NCBI RefSeq assembly: GCF_029223255.1
Contig: NZ_JARHUC010000004.1
Location: forward strand, 620,001-684,000
Direction: 5' to 3'
Length of the DNA: 64,000 nucleotides
DNA from: Albimonas marina
GTDB taxonomy: Bacteria > Pseudomonadota > Alphaproteobacteria > Rhodobacterales > Rhodobacteraceae
The notes beneath the pieces were generated by a model. It did no database searches, had not been told where the DNA came from, and worked only from the letters and a program-made list of their open reading frames with translations. Positions 1 through 8,554 of this stretch are shown one piece after another; position 1 is the first letter of the stretch, and the number at the start of each line of letters is the position of its first letter. A program made the translations under genes and the position numbers.

Positions 1-167
1 CCGGGCGCGAGGAACGAGTAGACCAGAACGATCAGCAGCGGGCCGGAGGCGGCGAAGACCAGCACCGCCAGCGCCGGGGCCAGCAGCAGCCAGCGGCGGC
101 GGGCGGCGGCCCGGGCGGCGTCGTGGGGGGCGTCGGGGCGGGGCGCGTCTGGCGCGGAAACGGCCAT
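1..167 (-). CDS. ABC transporter permease, N-terminal fragment (cut by window edge)
   Basis: The first 55 codons of a membrane protein are visible, starting at the ATG at 167-165. A charged, Ala/Arg-rich cytoplasmic tail of about 26 residues is followed by a hydrophobic stretch (WLLLAPALAVLVF) typical of the first transmembrane helix of PotB/PotC-type permeases. The gene lies only 5 bases downstream of a PotA-type ATPase on the same strand, which supports a transporter subunit of the inner membrane. The rest, including the EAA loop, lies outside the window, so the substrate cannot be judged. A spermidine/putrescine, thiamine or iron class importer would fit. Confidence 0.72.
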   Translation of the reverse strand, partial: MAVSAPDAPRPDAPHDAARAAARRRWLLLAPALAVLVFAASGPLLIVLVYSFLAP

Positions 168-172
168 GCCCG

Positions 173-1249
173 TCAGCCCCTCAGCACCTGGCCGACCTGG
201 GCGGCGAACTGCACGCCCGCCCGGTCGCCGGGCGCGAAGGCCGAGGTCATGCCCGGCTGGTTCTGCTGGCGCAGGACGAAGCGGGTCTCGGCCCCGTCGA
301 GGACCACGTGGAAATGGGTGTCGGTGCCGAAATAGACCACGTCGGTCAGGGCGCCGGCGACCAGCCCCTGGTCCGGGCCCACCAGCGTCGCATGTTCGGG
401 CCGGATGGCGAGCGTCGCGGGGCCCGGCGAGGCGTCGCCCTGCGGCGCGCGGGCCAGCGCCTCGACCCCCGAGGGCAGGCGCACGCGGGCGCTCTCGCCC
501 TCGACCGAGATCAGCTCGACCTCGAGGAAGTTGGTGTCGCCGATGAAGTCGGCGACGAACCGGTCGGCGGGATGGTCGTAGATGTCGCGCGGCCCGCCGA
601 TCTGGCGGATCTCGCCCGCGCTCATCACCGCGATCCGGTCGGACATGGTCAACGCCTCCTCCTGGTCGTGGGTGACGAAGACGAAGGTGATGCCGGTCTC
701 GGACTGCAGGCGCTTGAGCTCGAGCTGCATGTCCTTGCGCAGCTTGAAGTCGAGGGCCGACAGCGGCTCGTCCAGCAGCAGCACCTTGGGCCGCGGGGCC
801 AGCGCGCGGGCCAGCGCCACGCGCTGCTGCTGGCCGCCCGAGATCTCGGAGGTGCGCCGGTCGGCCATGGCGGTCATGCGCACCAGCGCCAGCATCTCCT
901 CGACGGTCGCCTTCACCTCGGCCCTGGGACGCTTGAGCATCTCGAGCCCGAAGGCGATGTTCTGGGCCACGGTCATGTGGGGGAACAGCGCGTAGTTCTG
1001 GAACACGGTGTTCACCGGCCGGCGGTAGGGCGGCAGCCCCAGCACGTCGCGCCCGTCGAGCGAGACGCGCCCCGAGGTCGGATCCTCGAACCCCGCGATC
1101 ACCCGCAGGAGCGTGGTCTTCCCGCAGCCGGAGGGGCCGAGCAGGGTGAAGAACTCGTTGTCTCGGATGGTCACCGAGACGTCGTCGAGGGCGGTGAAGG
1201 CGCTTGGGCCGGCGCCGAAGACCTTGCTGACGTGGTCGATCTCGATCAT
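173..1249 (-). CDS. ABC transporter ATP-binding protein, PotA type
   Basis: Cytoplasmic ATPase of 358 residues powering a type-I importer. Walker A is GPSGCGKTT (residues 38-46), the Q-loop is [11 protein letters not shown], the signature is SGGQQQR (about 137-143), Walker B is VLLLDEP (156-162) and the H-loop histidine is His194. The C-terminal third carries the TOBE-type IRPEH segment typical of PotA/FbpC/CysA proteins. I chose the ATG at 1249 ([11 protein letters not shown]) because the fold begins there and a GGAGG-like site lies about 10 bases upstream; the frame stays open further upstream but that part is unlike the family. The permease gene follows after 5 bases, so this is one operon. 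Spermidine/putrescine or another small cation is the likeliest cargo, but the substrate is inference. Confidence 0.88.
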   Translation of the reverse strand: MIEIDHVSKVFGAGPSAFTALDDVSVTIRDNEFFTLLGPSGCGKTTLLRVIAGFEDPTSGRVSLDGRDVLGLPPYRRPVNTVFQNYALFPHMTVAQNIAFGLEMLKRPRAEVKATVEEMLALVRMTAMADRRTSEISGGQQQRVALARALAPRPKVLLLDEPLSALDFKLRKDMQLELKRLQSETGITFVFVTHDQEEALTMSDRIAVMSAGEIRQIGGPRDIYDHPADRFVADFIGDTNFLEVELISVEGESARVRLPSGVEALARAPQGDASPGPATLAIRPEHATLVGPDQGLVAGALTDVVYFGTDTHFHVVLDGAETRFVLRQQNQPGMTSAFAPGDRAGVQFAAQVGQVLRG

Positions 1250-1470
1250 CGGGGCGGGCGCGCCTCCGTGTTCGCGCCGCGCGGGGCGGCGTCGTGGCTG
1301 GGGGTGCGCCTCGGGCTCGCGGAGCGGGCGCGCGGGTCGGGGGAAGGATCGGCCGCAGGACGGGGCGGCGGGCAATGGCTCAAGTCTCGTCTCCGTCGCG
1401 GGCGGCGGGAGAGGGCATGTCCAAAGCCTAGCTTCGTTCGTGTGCGAAGCAAGAACGCAAACGGAAAGGG
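1250..1470. other. Non-coding upstream region of the ATPase gene
   Basis: I see no gene here. It holds the presumed promoter of the minus-strand ATPase gene and a perfect 6-bp inverted repeat GCTTCG-N8-CGAAGC at 1431-1450, which could be an operator or a hairpin. The palindromic repeat element begins right after it. Confidence 0.4.
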
Positions 1471-1780
1471 GGCGGAGAGGAGGCGCCCTGCGGGCGGGCC
1501 TGGCGGGCGCGCGGGCCGCGCGCGCGGGCCGGGGGCCCGCGGAAGGCCGCTTCGGGAGCTCACCAAAGAACAGGGGCCGCGCCTGTCCTTCGGATCCGTC
1601 CGTCGCTGACGATGCCTGAGCGAGTCGGGGGAAGGGGTCAAGGACAAGCCCCGCGCAGAGCGCGGGGTCGCTTCGCGATCCCTGACCCCTCCCCCCGACT
1701 CGCTCTGATCGGCATCAGCGACGGACGGCTCCGAAGAACAGGCGCTCTGCGGCGGGCTCGGGCGTGGCGCCGGGGCGCGG
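1471..1780 (+). repeat. Palindromic intergenic element, copy 1
   Basis: First of three related blocks (others at 43355-43670 and 49535-49850). A flank containing GGCGCCCTGCGGGCGGGC leads into a core at 1579-1745 that folds on itself almost end to end. The outer arm GCGCCTGTCCTTCGGA pairs with TCCGAAGAACAGGCGC, then GTCCGTCGCTGA pairs with TCAGCGACGGAC, then GCGAGTCG with CGACTCGC, with a CCCCGCGC/GCGCGGGG apical hairpin. Many bases differ from copies 2 and 3, but mostly in pairs, so the fold is kept. It lies between two minus-strand transcription units. No reading frame is conserved among the copies, so I treat it as non-coding. Confidence 0.85.
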
Positions 1781-1889
1781 GGGGCGGATGGCGGCGAGAG
1801 ACGCCCGGCGTGCGGGCGGCGCCGGGACGGGGTTGCGTGGAGCGCCGCGGTCGGGCGACGCTCCGCGCAGGGATCGGGTCGGCGCGGGC

Positions 1890-3395
1890 TCAGGGCTGGA
1901 ACGGGGTTCCGAGCGGCGAGGTGCGCAGGCCGGGGCGCAGGCGGGTCCAGGGCAGGGTCGCGGGGTCCACGGCCATCGGGCCGGGGGCGGCGCAGACCAG
2001 GATCGTCTCGGCGATCGGCTGGAAGTCGGCGCGGAAGTGGTTCGAGCTCTTGACCACCAGCACCTTCTCCTCCTCCGGCGGCACGCCGAGCGAGCGGAAC
2101 ATCTCTCGGTCCGCCATCTGCGCCTTGGAGGAGACCACGGCCACCTTCACCTCGCCGATGCGCAGCAGCGCCGAGGGGCCCATGTCCATCTGGCGGCCGG
2201 AGTAGTAGCCGCCCTTGGCCAGGAACCGCCCGTCGGTCAGGCGCTCGATCACGAACTCCGCCTCGAACGGGGCGTCGCCGGGGATCTTCGACTTGGCGCC
2301 CAGCGCCAGCCGGATCGTCGCGCCCTCGCCCGCCGCGTGGCAGGCCGCCGCGCTCTCGGGATCGAAGATGTTGCCGATGGCGCCCGAGGCCCCGCAGGCG
2401 ACCAGCGCGCGCAGCATGCCCATGGTGTCGCTGTCGCCGCCGGCGCCGGGGTTGTCCTGGGTGTCGGAGATCACCACGGGCTTCGTCGCGCCTTCGGCGA
2501 TGCGCATCGCCTCGCGCACGCCGTCCTCGGGCGACCAGACGGGGCCCTTGAAGTCGGCCTCCGCCGCCTCGACGGCCGCCGCCAGCTGCTCGGCCGCGAT
2601 CTCGGCGCCGGGGCCGTAGGCGGTGATCGCCATGCCGCAGTCGGGGAAGTCGGCCGCCGGGAAGCCCATGTTGAAGCTGAGCGACGGGCAGCGCGGGTCG
2701 GCGACCAGCTCCTCGAGCTTCGCGTAGAGGGCCCGGGCGGGGTCCTCGAACGTCGACTGCCAGCTGATCGCGGTCAGGAAGTCGATCTGGCGGAAGGCCT
2801 TGGCGAATTTCTCGCCGGCGAGCAGCCGGGCCATCATCCGGGCCGAGCGGCGGCCCGTCTCGGCCATGTCCACGTGCGGATAGGTGCGGTAGCTCTCCAG
2901 CACGTCGGCCATCTCGACCATCAGGGGCGTGACGTTGGCGTGCAGGTCGAGGCTGACGGTGATCGGCAGCTCGGGCCCCACCAGGTCGCGCACGCGGCGC
3001 AGGAACTCGCCCTCGCCGTCGTCGAGATGCTCGGTGACCATCGCGCCGTGCAGGTCGAGGCAGATGCCGTCGATCTCGCCGGCCTGGGCGATCAGCTCCA
3101 GCAGGCGGGCCGAGATCCGCTCGAACGCGTCCTCGGTCACGTGGGCGGAGGGGGAGGCCATGCAGTAGAGGGTGGGGATGCACGCCCACCCCTCCTGCTC
3201 GCCGATCTCCATGGCGCCGGCGATGGCGGCGTTGACGCCGCGCACCTTGGCGCGCAGCTCCTCGCCCTCCGACATGCGGCCGTAGCCGCCGCCGCCCACG
3301 AAGTCCTTGTAGGTCGCCAGCGACGGGCCGAAGGTGTTGGTCTCGTGCAGGAACCCGCCGAAGACGATGCGGGGTTTGCGCTCGGGGGCGGGCAT
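1890..3395 (-). CDS. M81 family metallopeptidase (MlrC-like)
   Basis: A 501-residue protein of the M81/MlrC family, named for the enzyme that finishes linear microcystin degradation in sphingomonads; most relatives act on unknown amides or peptides. Visible hallmarks are the N-terminal FLHETNTF (residues 15-22, proposed metal-binding His/Glu), LDLHGAM and LDLHANVT in the N-terminal half, and DTQDNPGAGGDSDT opening the C-terminal domain. There is no signal peptide, so it is probably cytoplasmic. Its ATG overlaps the stop of the upstream M20 gene by one base (TGATG), so the two are translationally coupled. The divergent peptide transporter suggests it cleaves an imported peptide or acylated amino acid. 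The exact substrate is not known. Confidence 0.88.
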   Translation of the reverse strand: MPAPERKPRIVFGGFLHETNTFGPSLATYKDFVGGGGYGRMSEGEELRAKVRGVNAAIAGAMEIGEQEGWACIPTLYCMASPSAHVTEDAFERISARLLELIAQAGEIDGICLDLHGAMVTEHLDDGEGEFLRRVRDLVGPELPITVSLDLHANVTPLMVEMADVLESYRTYPHVDMAETGRRSARMMARLLAGEKFAKAFRQIDFLTAISWQSTFEDPARALYAKLEELVADPRCPSLSFNMGFPAADFPDCGMAITAYGPGAEIAAEQLAAAVEAAEADFKGPVWSPEDGVREAMRIAEGATKPVVISDTQDNPGAGGDSDTMGMLRALVACGASGAIGNIFDPESAAACHAAGEGATIRLALGAKSKIPGDAPFEAEFVIERLTDGRFLAKGGYYSGRQMDMGPSALLRIGEVKVAVVSSKAQMADREMFRSLGVPPEEEKVLVVKSSNHFRADFQPIAETILVCAAPGPMAVDPATLPWTRLRPGLRTSPLGTPFQP

Positions 3396-4702
3396 CACGC
3401 GGCCTCGATCTTGTTGAGCCCGCACCAGCGGGCGATGAACAGGGCGATGGTCTCGGTGACCTTGAGCATCGAGGCCAGCTCCACCTTCTCGTCGAAGCCG
3501 TGCACGTTCAGGGCCTTGGGGCCGAAGCAGACGGCGGGGATGTCGTAGTAGAGCTCGTAGAACCGCGTGTCGGTCAGCGCGGTGGAGGAGCGCAGCTCCA
3601 TCATCTCGTCGCCGAAGACGTCCGCGTAGGCGTCCGAGAGCACGCCGTGCAGTTCGTCGCCGTTCTCCAGCACCCAGCCCTCGGCCTGGAAGCCGTTCCA
3701 GACGACCTCGGGCGGGTTGTTGGCCAGGAACGGGTTGTCGCGCGCGGCTGCGGCGACGCAGTCCAGGATCTCCTGCTTGCACTTGTCGAGGTCGAAGCCC
3801 GGCAGCACGCCGATGCGGCAGTCGACGTCGCACCAGGCGGGGACGGAGGAGGCCCAGTCGCCGCCCTTGATCTTGCCGGCGTTGAAGTTCAGCGGATGCG
3901 GCACGTCCTTCCAGGCCGGGTCGTCGCCCTTGCGCAGGTTCCACTCCTCCTGCAGGGCGTGGAGCTTCTTGAGCACCTCGTAGGCCGCCATGATCGCGTT
4001 CGAGCCTTCGCCTGCGACGGAGACGTGGACCGGCTTGCCGCGCACCTTCAGCTTGAACCACAGCACGCCGACCTGGGCGTTGGAGAACTTGTGGCCGGTG
4101 GGTTCGGGCAGCAGCGCCGCGTCGGCGCGGTAGCCGCGCTGCAGGGTCGAGAGGGCGCCGAGGCCGGTCGACTCCTCCTCGATCACCGACTGGAAGAAGA
4201 CGGGCGCGGCGGGCTCGAACCCGGCCTTGCGCAGGGCGTCGAGGGCGAAGAGGGCGCAGACCGTGCCGGCCTTCATGTCGCCCGCCCCGCGGCCGTTCAT
4301 CCAGCCGTCCTTGATCGCGGGCTCGTAGGGGGGCGTCTCCCACATCTCCAGCGGGCCGGTTGGCACCACGTCCAGGTGGCCCTGCAGGATCAGCGAGCGG
4401 CCCTTGACGGTCGCGGGACGATGCGCGCCGACCACCGTGCGGGCGCGGGAGAAGTCGCCCTCGATCGGGCCGAAGCCCTTCAGGTCCTTCAGGTCGTCGA
4501 GCTCGATCTTCCAGTCGTCGACCTCGTAGCCGCGCTCACGAAGCGCCGCGGCGATGAAGTCCTGCGCCGGGCCTTCCTCGAAACGTTGGGAAGGAATCCT
4601 GACGAAGTCGGCCAGAAACGAAGTCTCCGCCTCGAAATTTTCTGCGACCGCCGCGACGATCGCGTTGCGATCTGCATCATCTATAGGCAGCGAGGGGGTC
4701 AT
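3395..4702 (-). CDS. M20 family metallohydrolase (ArgE/DapE/ACY1-like deacylase)
   Basis: A 435-residue zinc-dependent amidase. Metal-site motifs are in order: GHLDVVP (His109, Asp111), GRGAGDMKAG (Asp142, bridging ligand) and the catalytic Glu cluster EEE at 175-177. A dimerisation domain sits in the middle (about 200-320) and the last His (NVHGFDE) is near the C-terminus. The start is set by AAGGAGAGG eight bases before the ATG. There is no signal peptide, so it acts in the cytoplasm. It heads a two-gene unit with the M81 gene and is divergent from the peptide ABC operon, which fits deacylation or dipeptide cleavage of imported substrate. ArgE, DapE or an N-acyl-amino-acid hydrolase cannot be told apart from sequence alone. 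Confidence 0.88.
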   Translation of the reverse strand: MTPSLPIDDADRNAIVAAVAENFEAETSFLADFVRIPSQRFEEGPAQDFIAAALRERGYEVDDWKIELDDLKDLKGFGPIEGDFSRARTVVGAHRPATVKGRSLILQGHLDVVPTGPLEMWETPPYEPAIKDGWMNGRGAGDMKAGTVCALFALDALRKAGFEPAAPVFFQSVIEEESTGLGALSTLQRGYRADAALLPEPTGHKFSNAQVGVLWFKLKVRGKPVHVSVAGEGSNAIMAAYEVLKKLHALQEEWNLRKGDDPAWKDVPHPLNFNAGKIKGGDWASSVPAWCDVDCRIGVLPGFDLDKCKQEILDCVAAAARDNPFLANNPPEVVWNGFQAEGWVLENGDELHGVLSDAYADVFGDEMMELRSSTALTDTRFYELYYDIPAVCFGPKALNVHGFDEKVELASMLKVTETIALFIARWCGLNKIEAA

Positions 4703-4952
4703 CTGGGCCTCTCCTTGGCATCTCCGCGCAATTCGGACAGCGATACGGAGCTATTGGTGCGGACATAGATTGACAACGTGCGAACCCACGACGCAACCTT
4801 TCTCTCGCACCCGCGAAAGGGGTGCGCGAGATCGCAGCGGGACGTGCCGTGGCTCGCTGCGCAAAGACAAAAAGCCGGAGCCGGGCGTTCGAATCCTCCG
4901 GGGGTGGAGGGAACGCCGGCGCCCACGGCCGGCCATCCGACAGGAGACGAGA
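4703..4952. promoter_or_regulatory. Divergent promoter region between M20 gene and peptide ABC operon
   Basis: 250 bases with no gene. It contains a locally AT-richer patch around 4725-4775 and a perfect TTGACA hexamer at 4770-4775 on the plus strand that could serve as the -35 box of the transporter operon; I do not see a good -10 box at the right spacing. The ribosome site of the plus-strand gene (AGGAG at 4942-4946) ends the region. Confidence 0.4.
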
Positions 4953-6572
4953 ATGTTCGACTTCCTCGCAAAGACGGGACGCCGCGCGGCGCCGCGCCGC
5001 CGCGCCGCGGCCGCGCTGATGGCGGCCGCCGCGGCCTCGGCCCTGCTGGCGACGCCGCTCTCGGCGCAGACCCTGAAAGTGGTCATGCACTCGTCGCTGC
5101 GCGTGCTCGACCCGATCATCACCACCGCCTACATGTCGCGCAACCATGGCTACATGGTGTTCGACACGCTGTTCGCGCTGGATGAAGACTTCAACATCAA
5201 GCCGCAGATGGCCGAGGGCTACACGGTCTCGGACGACAAGCTCACCTACACGATCACGCTGCGCGACGGGCTGAAGTTCCACGACGGCGCCGACGTGACC
5301 GCCGAGGACGTGATCGCCTCGCTGAAGCGCTGGGGCGAGCGCGACGGCATGGGCCAGAAGCTGATGTCCGAGATCTCGGGCTGGGACGCGCCGGACGCCA
5401 AGACCGTCGTGATCACGCTCAAGGAGCCCTACGGCCTGCTGATGGATTCCATCTCCAAGCCGTCCTCCAACGTGCCCTTCATCATGCCCAAGCGCCTGGC
5501 CGAGACCCCCTCGACCGAAGGCGTGCCGGAGCAGATCGGCTCGGGTCCCTTCAAGTTCGTGCAGGACGAGTTCCAGCCCGGCGTGAAGGCGGTCTACGAG
5601 AAGTTCGAGGACTACGTGCCCCGCGACGAGCCCCCCTCCTGGGCCTCGGGCGGCAAGGTGGTGAAGGTCGACCGCGTCGAGTGGATCGTGATGGCCGACG
5701 CCCAGACCGCGATGAACGCGATCATGTCGGGCGAGATCGACTACTGGGAGCAGCCCCCCTACGACCTGCTGCCGGTGCTCGAGACCAACCCGGACCTGAC
5801 CATCCACGTCCAGAACAAGATGGGCTCGACCACCATCGGTCGGTTCAACTTCCTCAACCCTCCGTTCGATGACCTGAAGGTTCGCCAGGCGGCGATGATC
5901 GCCATGAACCAGCAGGACGTCATGGACGCCATGATCGGCAACCCGGATTACTACACGATCTGCGGCGCCATGTTCATGTGCGGCACGCCCCTCGAGTCCG
6001 ACGTGGGCGCCGAGGGCGTGATGGAGAAGGACGACCTCGACAAGGCCAAGGCCCTGCTGGCCGAGTCCTCCTACGACGGCTCGCCGCTGGTGATCATGCA
6101 CCCGACCGACGTGGGCTCGCTGCGCACGCAGCCGGTGGTGGCGGCGCAGGCGTTCCGCGACGCGGGCTTCAACGTCGACCTGCAGGCGATGGACTGGCAG
6201 ACCCTGGTCGGCCGCCGCGCGTCGCAGGCGCCGCTGTCCGAGAACGGCTGGAACATGTTCTTCACCACCTGGGTGGGCGCGGACGTGTTCAACCCGATCG
6301 CCAACAACATGGTGAACGGCAAGGGCAAGAACGGCGGGTGGTTCGGCTGGCCCGACATGCCCGAGGCCGAGGCCCTGCGCGACGAGTACGCCAAGGCCCC
6401 GGACGCGGCCGCCCAGAAGGCCGCCGCCGAGAAGCTGCAGAAGTTCGCCTACGAGAACGCGATGTACATCCCGCTGGGCCAGTTCACCGCCCCGCAGGTG
6501 TGGACCTCGAAGATCGAGGGCGTCCTGGACGGCCCCGCGCCGTTCTTCTGGAACATCTCGAAGTCCGAGTGA
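4953..6572 (+). CDS. Peptide ABC transporter substrate-binding protein (family 5, DppA/OppA type)
   Basis: A 539-residue periplasmic binding protein. An Arg-rich N-region and an Ala-rich hydrophobic core (residues 10-37) end in LSA-QT, a signal peptidase I site near residue 38. The mature part follows the SBP family-5 pattern: MAEGYTVSDDKLTYTITLRDGLKFHDG... (about 85-115) and the Asp/Glu-rich lid domain. The start is fixed by CAGGAGACGAGA just before the ATG. It is first in a four-gene operon with two permeases and a double ATPase. Family members bind di- and oligopeptides, glutathione or opines; the flanking peptidases favour a peptide or acyl-amino acid. A GC-rich hairpin follows and may raise SBP over permease levels. 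Confidence 0.92.
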   Translation: MFDFLAKTGRRAAPRRRAAAALMAAAAASALLATPLSAQTLKVVMHSSLRVLDPIITTAYMSRNHGYMVFDTLFALDEDFNIKPQMAEGYTVSDDKLTYTITLRDGLKFHDGADVTAEDVIASLKRWGERDGMGQKLMSEISGWDAPDAKTVVITLKEPYGLLMDSISKPSSNVPFIMPKRLAETPSTEGVPEQIGSGPFKFVQDEFQPGVKAVYEKFEDYVPRDEPPSWASGGKVVKVDRVEWIVMADAQTAMNAIMSGEIDYWEQPPYDLLPVLETNPDLTIHVQNKMGSTTIGRFNFLNPPFDDLKVRQAAMIAMNQQDVMDAMIGNPDYYTICGAMFMCGTPLESDVGAEGVMEKDDLDKAKALLAESSYDGSPLVIMHPTDVGSLRTQPVVAAQAFRDAGFNVDLQAMDWQTLVGRRASQAPLSENGWNMFFTTWVGADVFNPIANNMVNGKGKNGGWFGWPDMPEAEALRDEYAKAPDAAAQKAAAEKLQKFAYENAMYIPLGQFTAPQVWTSKIEGVLDGPAPFFWNISKSE

Positions 6573-6583
6573 CCTGATCCACC

Positions 6584-6611
6584 GGCCCGGCCCCCCTCGC
6601 GGGGCCGGGCC
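6584..6611 (+). terminator. Intra-operon hairpin after the binding-protein gene
   Basis: An 11-bp stem GGCCCGGCCCC with its exact complement GGGGCCGGGCC around a 6-base loop, followed by TTCCCCT. It begins 11 bases after the SBP stop codon. It probably acts as a partial terminator or 3'-end stabiliser rather than a full stop, because the permease genes follow. Confidence 0.6.
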
Positions 6612-6716
6612 TTCCCCTCCGCGTCGCGCGCCCGGGCGGCGCGCGGTGCGGCCGACCCGATGCCCCGCCCGGAACGTCCGCTGAAGACGCCGCGGCTGCG
6701 AGCGAGGTTCTCCCCC

Positions 6717-7661
6717 ATGCTCTCCTACATCCTCCGGCGCGTGCTGGCGGCGATCCCGGTCATGATCTTCGTGGCCCTTTTCGTCTTCCTGCTGCTGCGC
6801 CTCTCGCCCGGCGACCCCGCCGCGATCATCGCAGGCGACACCGCGACGCCCGAACAGCTCGAGCAGATCCGCGAACGCCTGGGCCTGAACGACCCCCTCT
6901 ACATCCAGTTCGCCGACTGGGGCTGGCGCCTGCTGCAGGGCGACTTCGGCGAGTCGATCCTGTCGGGCACGCCGGTCACCTCGATGATCGCCGACCGCAT
7001 GGAGCCGACCATCAGCCTGGCGCTGACCACCATCATCCTGTCCATCGTCATCGCCGTGCCGCTGGGCGTGGTGGCGGCGTGGAAGCACGGCACGATCATC
7101 GACCGCGTGGTCATGGCGATCTCGGTGCTGGGCTTCTCGGTGCCGGTGTTCGTGATCGCCTACGTGCTGATCCAGCTGTTCGCGATCGAGCTCAAATGGC
7201 TGCCGGTGCAGGGCTTCACCTCGATCTTCGACGATCCGGGAACCTTCGCCCAGCGGATAACCCTGCCGACCCTGACGCTGACCTCGCTCTACATCGCGCT
7301 GATCGCGCGCATCACCCGCACCTCGATGCTCGAGACGCTGGGCGAGGACTTCGTGCGCACCGCGCGCGCCAAGGGCCTGGCCGAGCGGCGGGTGCTGATG
7401 AAGCACGCGCTGCGCAACTCGGCCGTGCCCATCGTGACCGTGATCGGCATCGGCTTCGCGCTGATCATCTCGGGCGTGGTGGTGACCGAGTCCGTCTTCA
7501 ACCTGCCGGGGATCGGCCGCCTGACCGTGGATGCGGTGCTGGCGCGCGACTACCCGGTGATCCAGGGCGTGATCCTGCTGGCCTCGCTGCTCTACGTGGC
7601 GATCAACCTGCTGATCGACATCGCCTACGTCATCCTTGACCCGAGGATCCGTTACGCATGA
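6717..7661 (+). CDS. Peptide ABC transporter permease (DppB/GsiC type)
   Basis: A 314-residue inner-membrane subunit. It opens with MLSYILRRVLAAIPVMIFVALFVFLLL, the classic DppB first helix, and ends in IAYVILDPRIRY. About six transmembrane helices are visible, with the EAA-type loop EDFVRTARAKGLAERRVLMKHALRNSA (about 220-246) that contacts the ATPase. An upstream in-frame ATG at 6660 would add 19 residues unlike the family and lacks a ribosome site, so I prefer 6717. Its last codons overlap the next permease gene by four bases (ATGA). Confidence 0.9.
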   Translation: MLSYILRRVLAAIPVMIFVALFVFLLLRLSPGDPAAIIAGDTATPEQLEQIRERLGLNDPLYIQFADWGWRLLQGDFGESILSGTPVTSMIADRMEPTISLALTTIILSIVIAVPLGVVAAWKHGTIIDRVVMAISVLGFSVPVFVIAYVLIQLFAIELKWLPVQGFTSIFDDPGTFAQRITLPTLTLTSLYIALIARITRTSMLETLGEDFVRTARAKGLAERRVLMKHALRNSAVPIVTVIGIGFALIISGVVVTESVFNLPGIGRLTVDAVLARDYPVIQGVILLASLLYVAINLLIDIAYVILDPRIRYA

Positions 7662-8554
7662 CGACCGCACCGGACCTTTCCGCCCCCGCGCCCTCCCGCG
7701 GCGCCCTGATGTGGAAGCAGGCCCGCGCGATGTTCTTCGCGGGCCCGGTCACCTCGCTGGCCACGATCGTGATGATCCTGATCGTGCTGATGGCGATCTT
7801 CGCGCCGCTGATCGCGCCGCACGATCCCATCCGCCTGAACCCGGCGATGCGCCTAAAGCCGCCCTCCGACGAGTACCTGCTGGGCACCGACGCCTACGGG
7901 CGCGACCTGCTGAGCCGCATCATCTACGGCGCGCGCATCTCGCTCGCCGTGGGCATCGGCGCCGCGATCCTCTCGGTCGTGATCGGGCTGGCCATCGGCC
8001 TGGTCTCGGGCTTCTTCCGGGGCCTCGACGCGGTGCTGATGCGCATCGTCGACGGCCTTATGGCGATCCCCTCGATCCTGCTCGCCATCGCCATCGTGGC
8101 GCTGTCGGGCGCGACGCTGGGCACCGTGCTGCTCGCCATCGTCATCCCCGAGGTGCCGCGCGTGGTGCGCCTGGTGCGCTCGGTGGTGCTGTCGGCGCGC
8201 GAGGAGCCTTACGTGGAAGCCGCGATCTCGGTCGGCACGCCGACCTCCAAGATCCTGACCCGGCACCTGCTGCCCAACACCATCCCGCCGCTGATCGTGC
8301 AGGGCACCTACATCTGCGCCGCCGCGATCCTGACCGAGGCGATCCTGTCGTTCCTGGGCGCGGGCATCAACCCGGAGACCCCGACCTGGGGGAACATCAT
8401 GGCCGAGGGGCGCGTCTACTTCGTGATCAACCCCGGCATCATCCTGTGGCCCGGCCTGGTGCTGTCGCTGGCGATCCTGTCGGTGAACCTGGTGGGCGAC
8501 ACCGTGCGCGACGCGCTGGATCCGCGCATGGCCAAGAGGGGGATCGACCGATGA
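7658..8554 (+). CDS. Peptide ABC transporter permease (DppC/GsiD type)
   Basis: A 298-residue partner permease. The N-terminal tail and first helix are followed by the conserved DppC segment LGTDAYGRDLLSRIIYGARISL (about 70-91), an EAA-type loop EEPYVEAAISVGTPTSKILTRHLLPN, and a C-terminal DPR motif before the stop. Its ATG overlaps the stop of the DppB-type gene and its own stop overlaps the ATPase start (both ATGA), so the three are translated in step. It forms the other half of the membrane channel. Confidence 0.92.
   Translation: MTTAPDLSAPAPSRGALMWKQARAMFFAGPVTSLATIVMILIVLMAIFAPLIAPHDPIRLNPAMRLKPPSDEYLLGTDAYGRDLLSRIIYGARISLAVGIGAAILSVVIGLAIGLVSGFFRGLDAVLMRIVDGLMAIPSILLAIAIVALSGATLGTVLLAIVIPEVPRVVRLVRSVVLSAREEPYVEAAISVGTPTSKILTRHLLPNTIPPLIVQGTYICAAAILTEAILSFLGAGINPETPTWGNIMAEGRVYFVINPGIILWPGLVLSLAILSVNLVGDTVRDALDPRMAKRGIDR

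Noticed and set aside
6660-6716. Longer start for the DppB-type permease
   Set aside because: The extra 19 residues are basic and unlike the family, and no ribosome site precedes that ATG.
4677-7670. A 997-codon open frame on the minus strand opposite the peptide transporter
   Set aside because: It is a shadow of the GC-biased plus-strand genes; the translation is low-complexity (His, Arg, Asp, Gln rich) with no domain pattern and no ribosome site.
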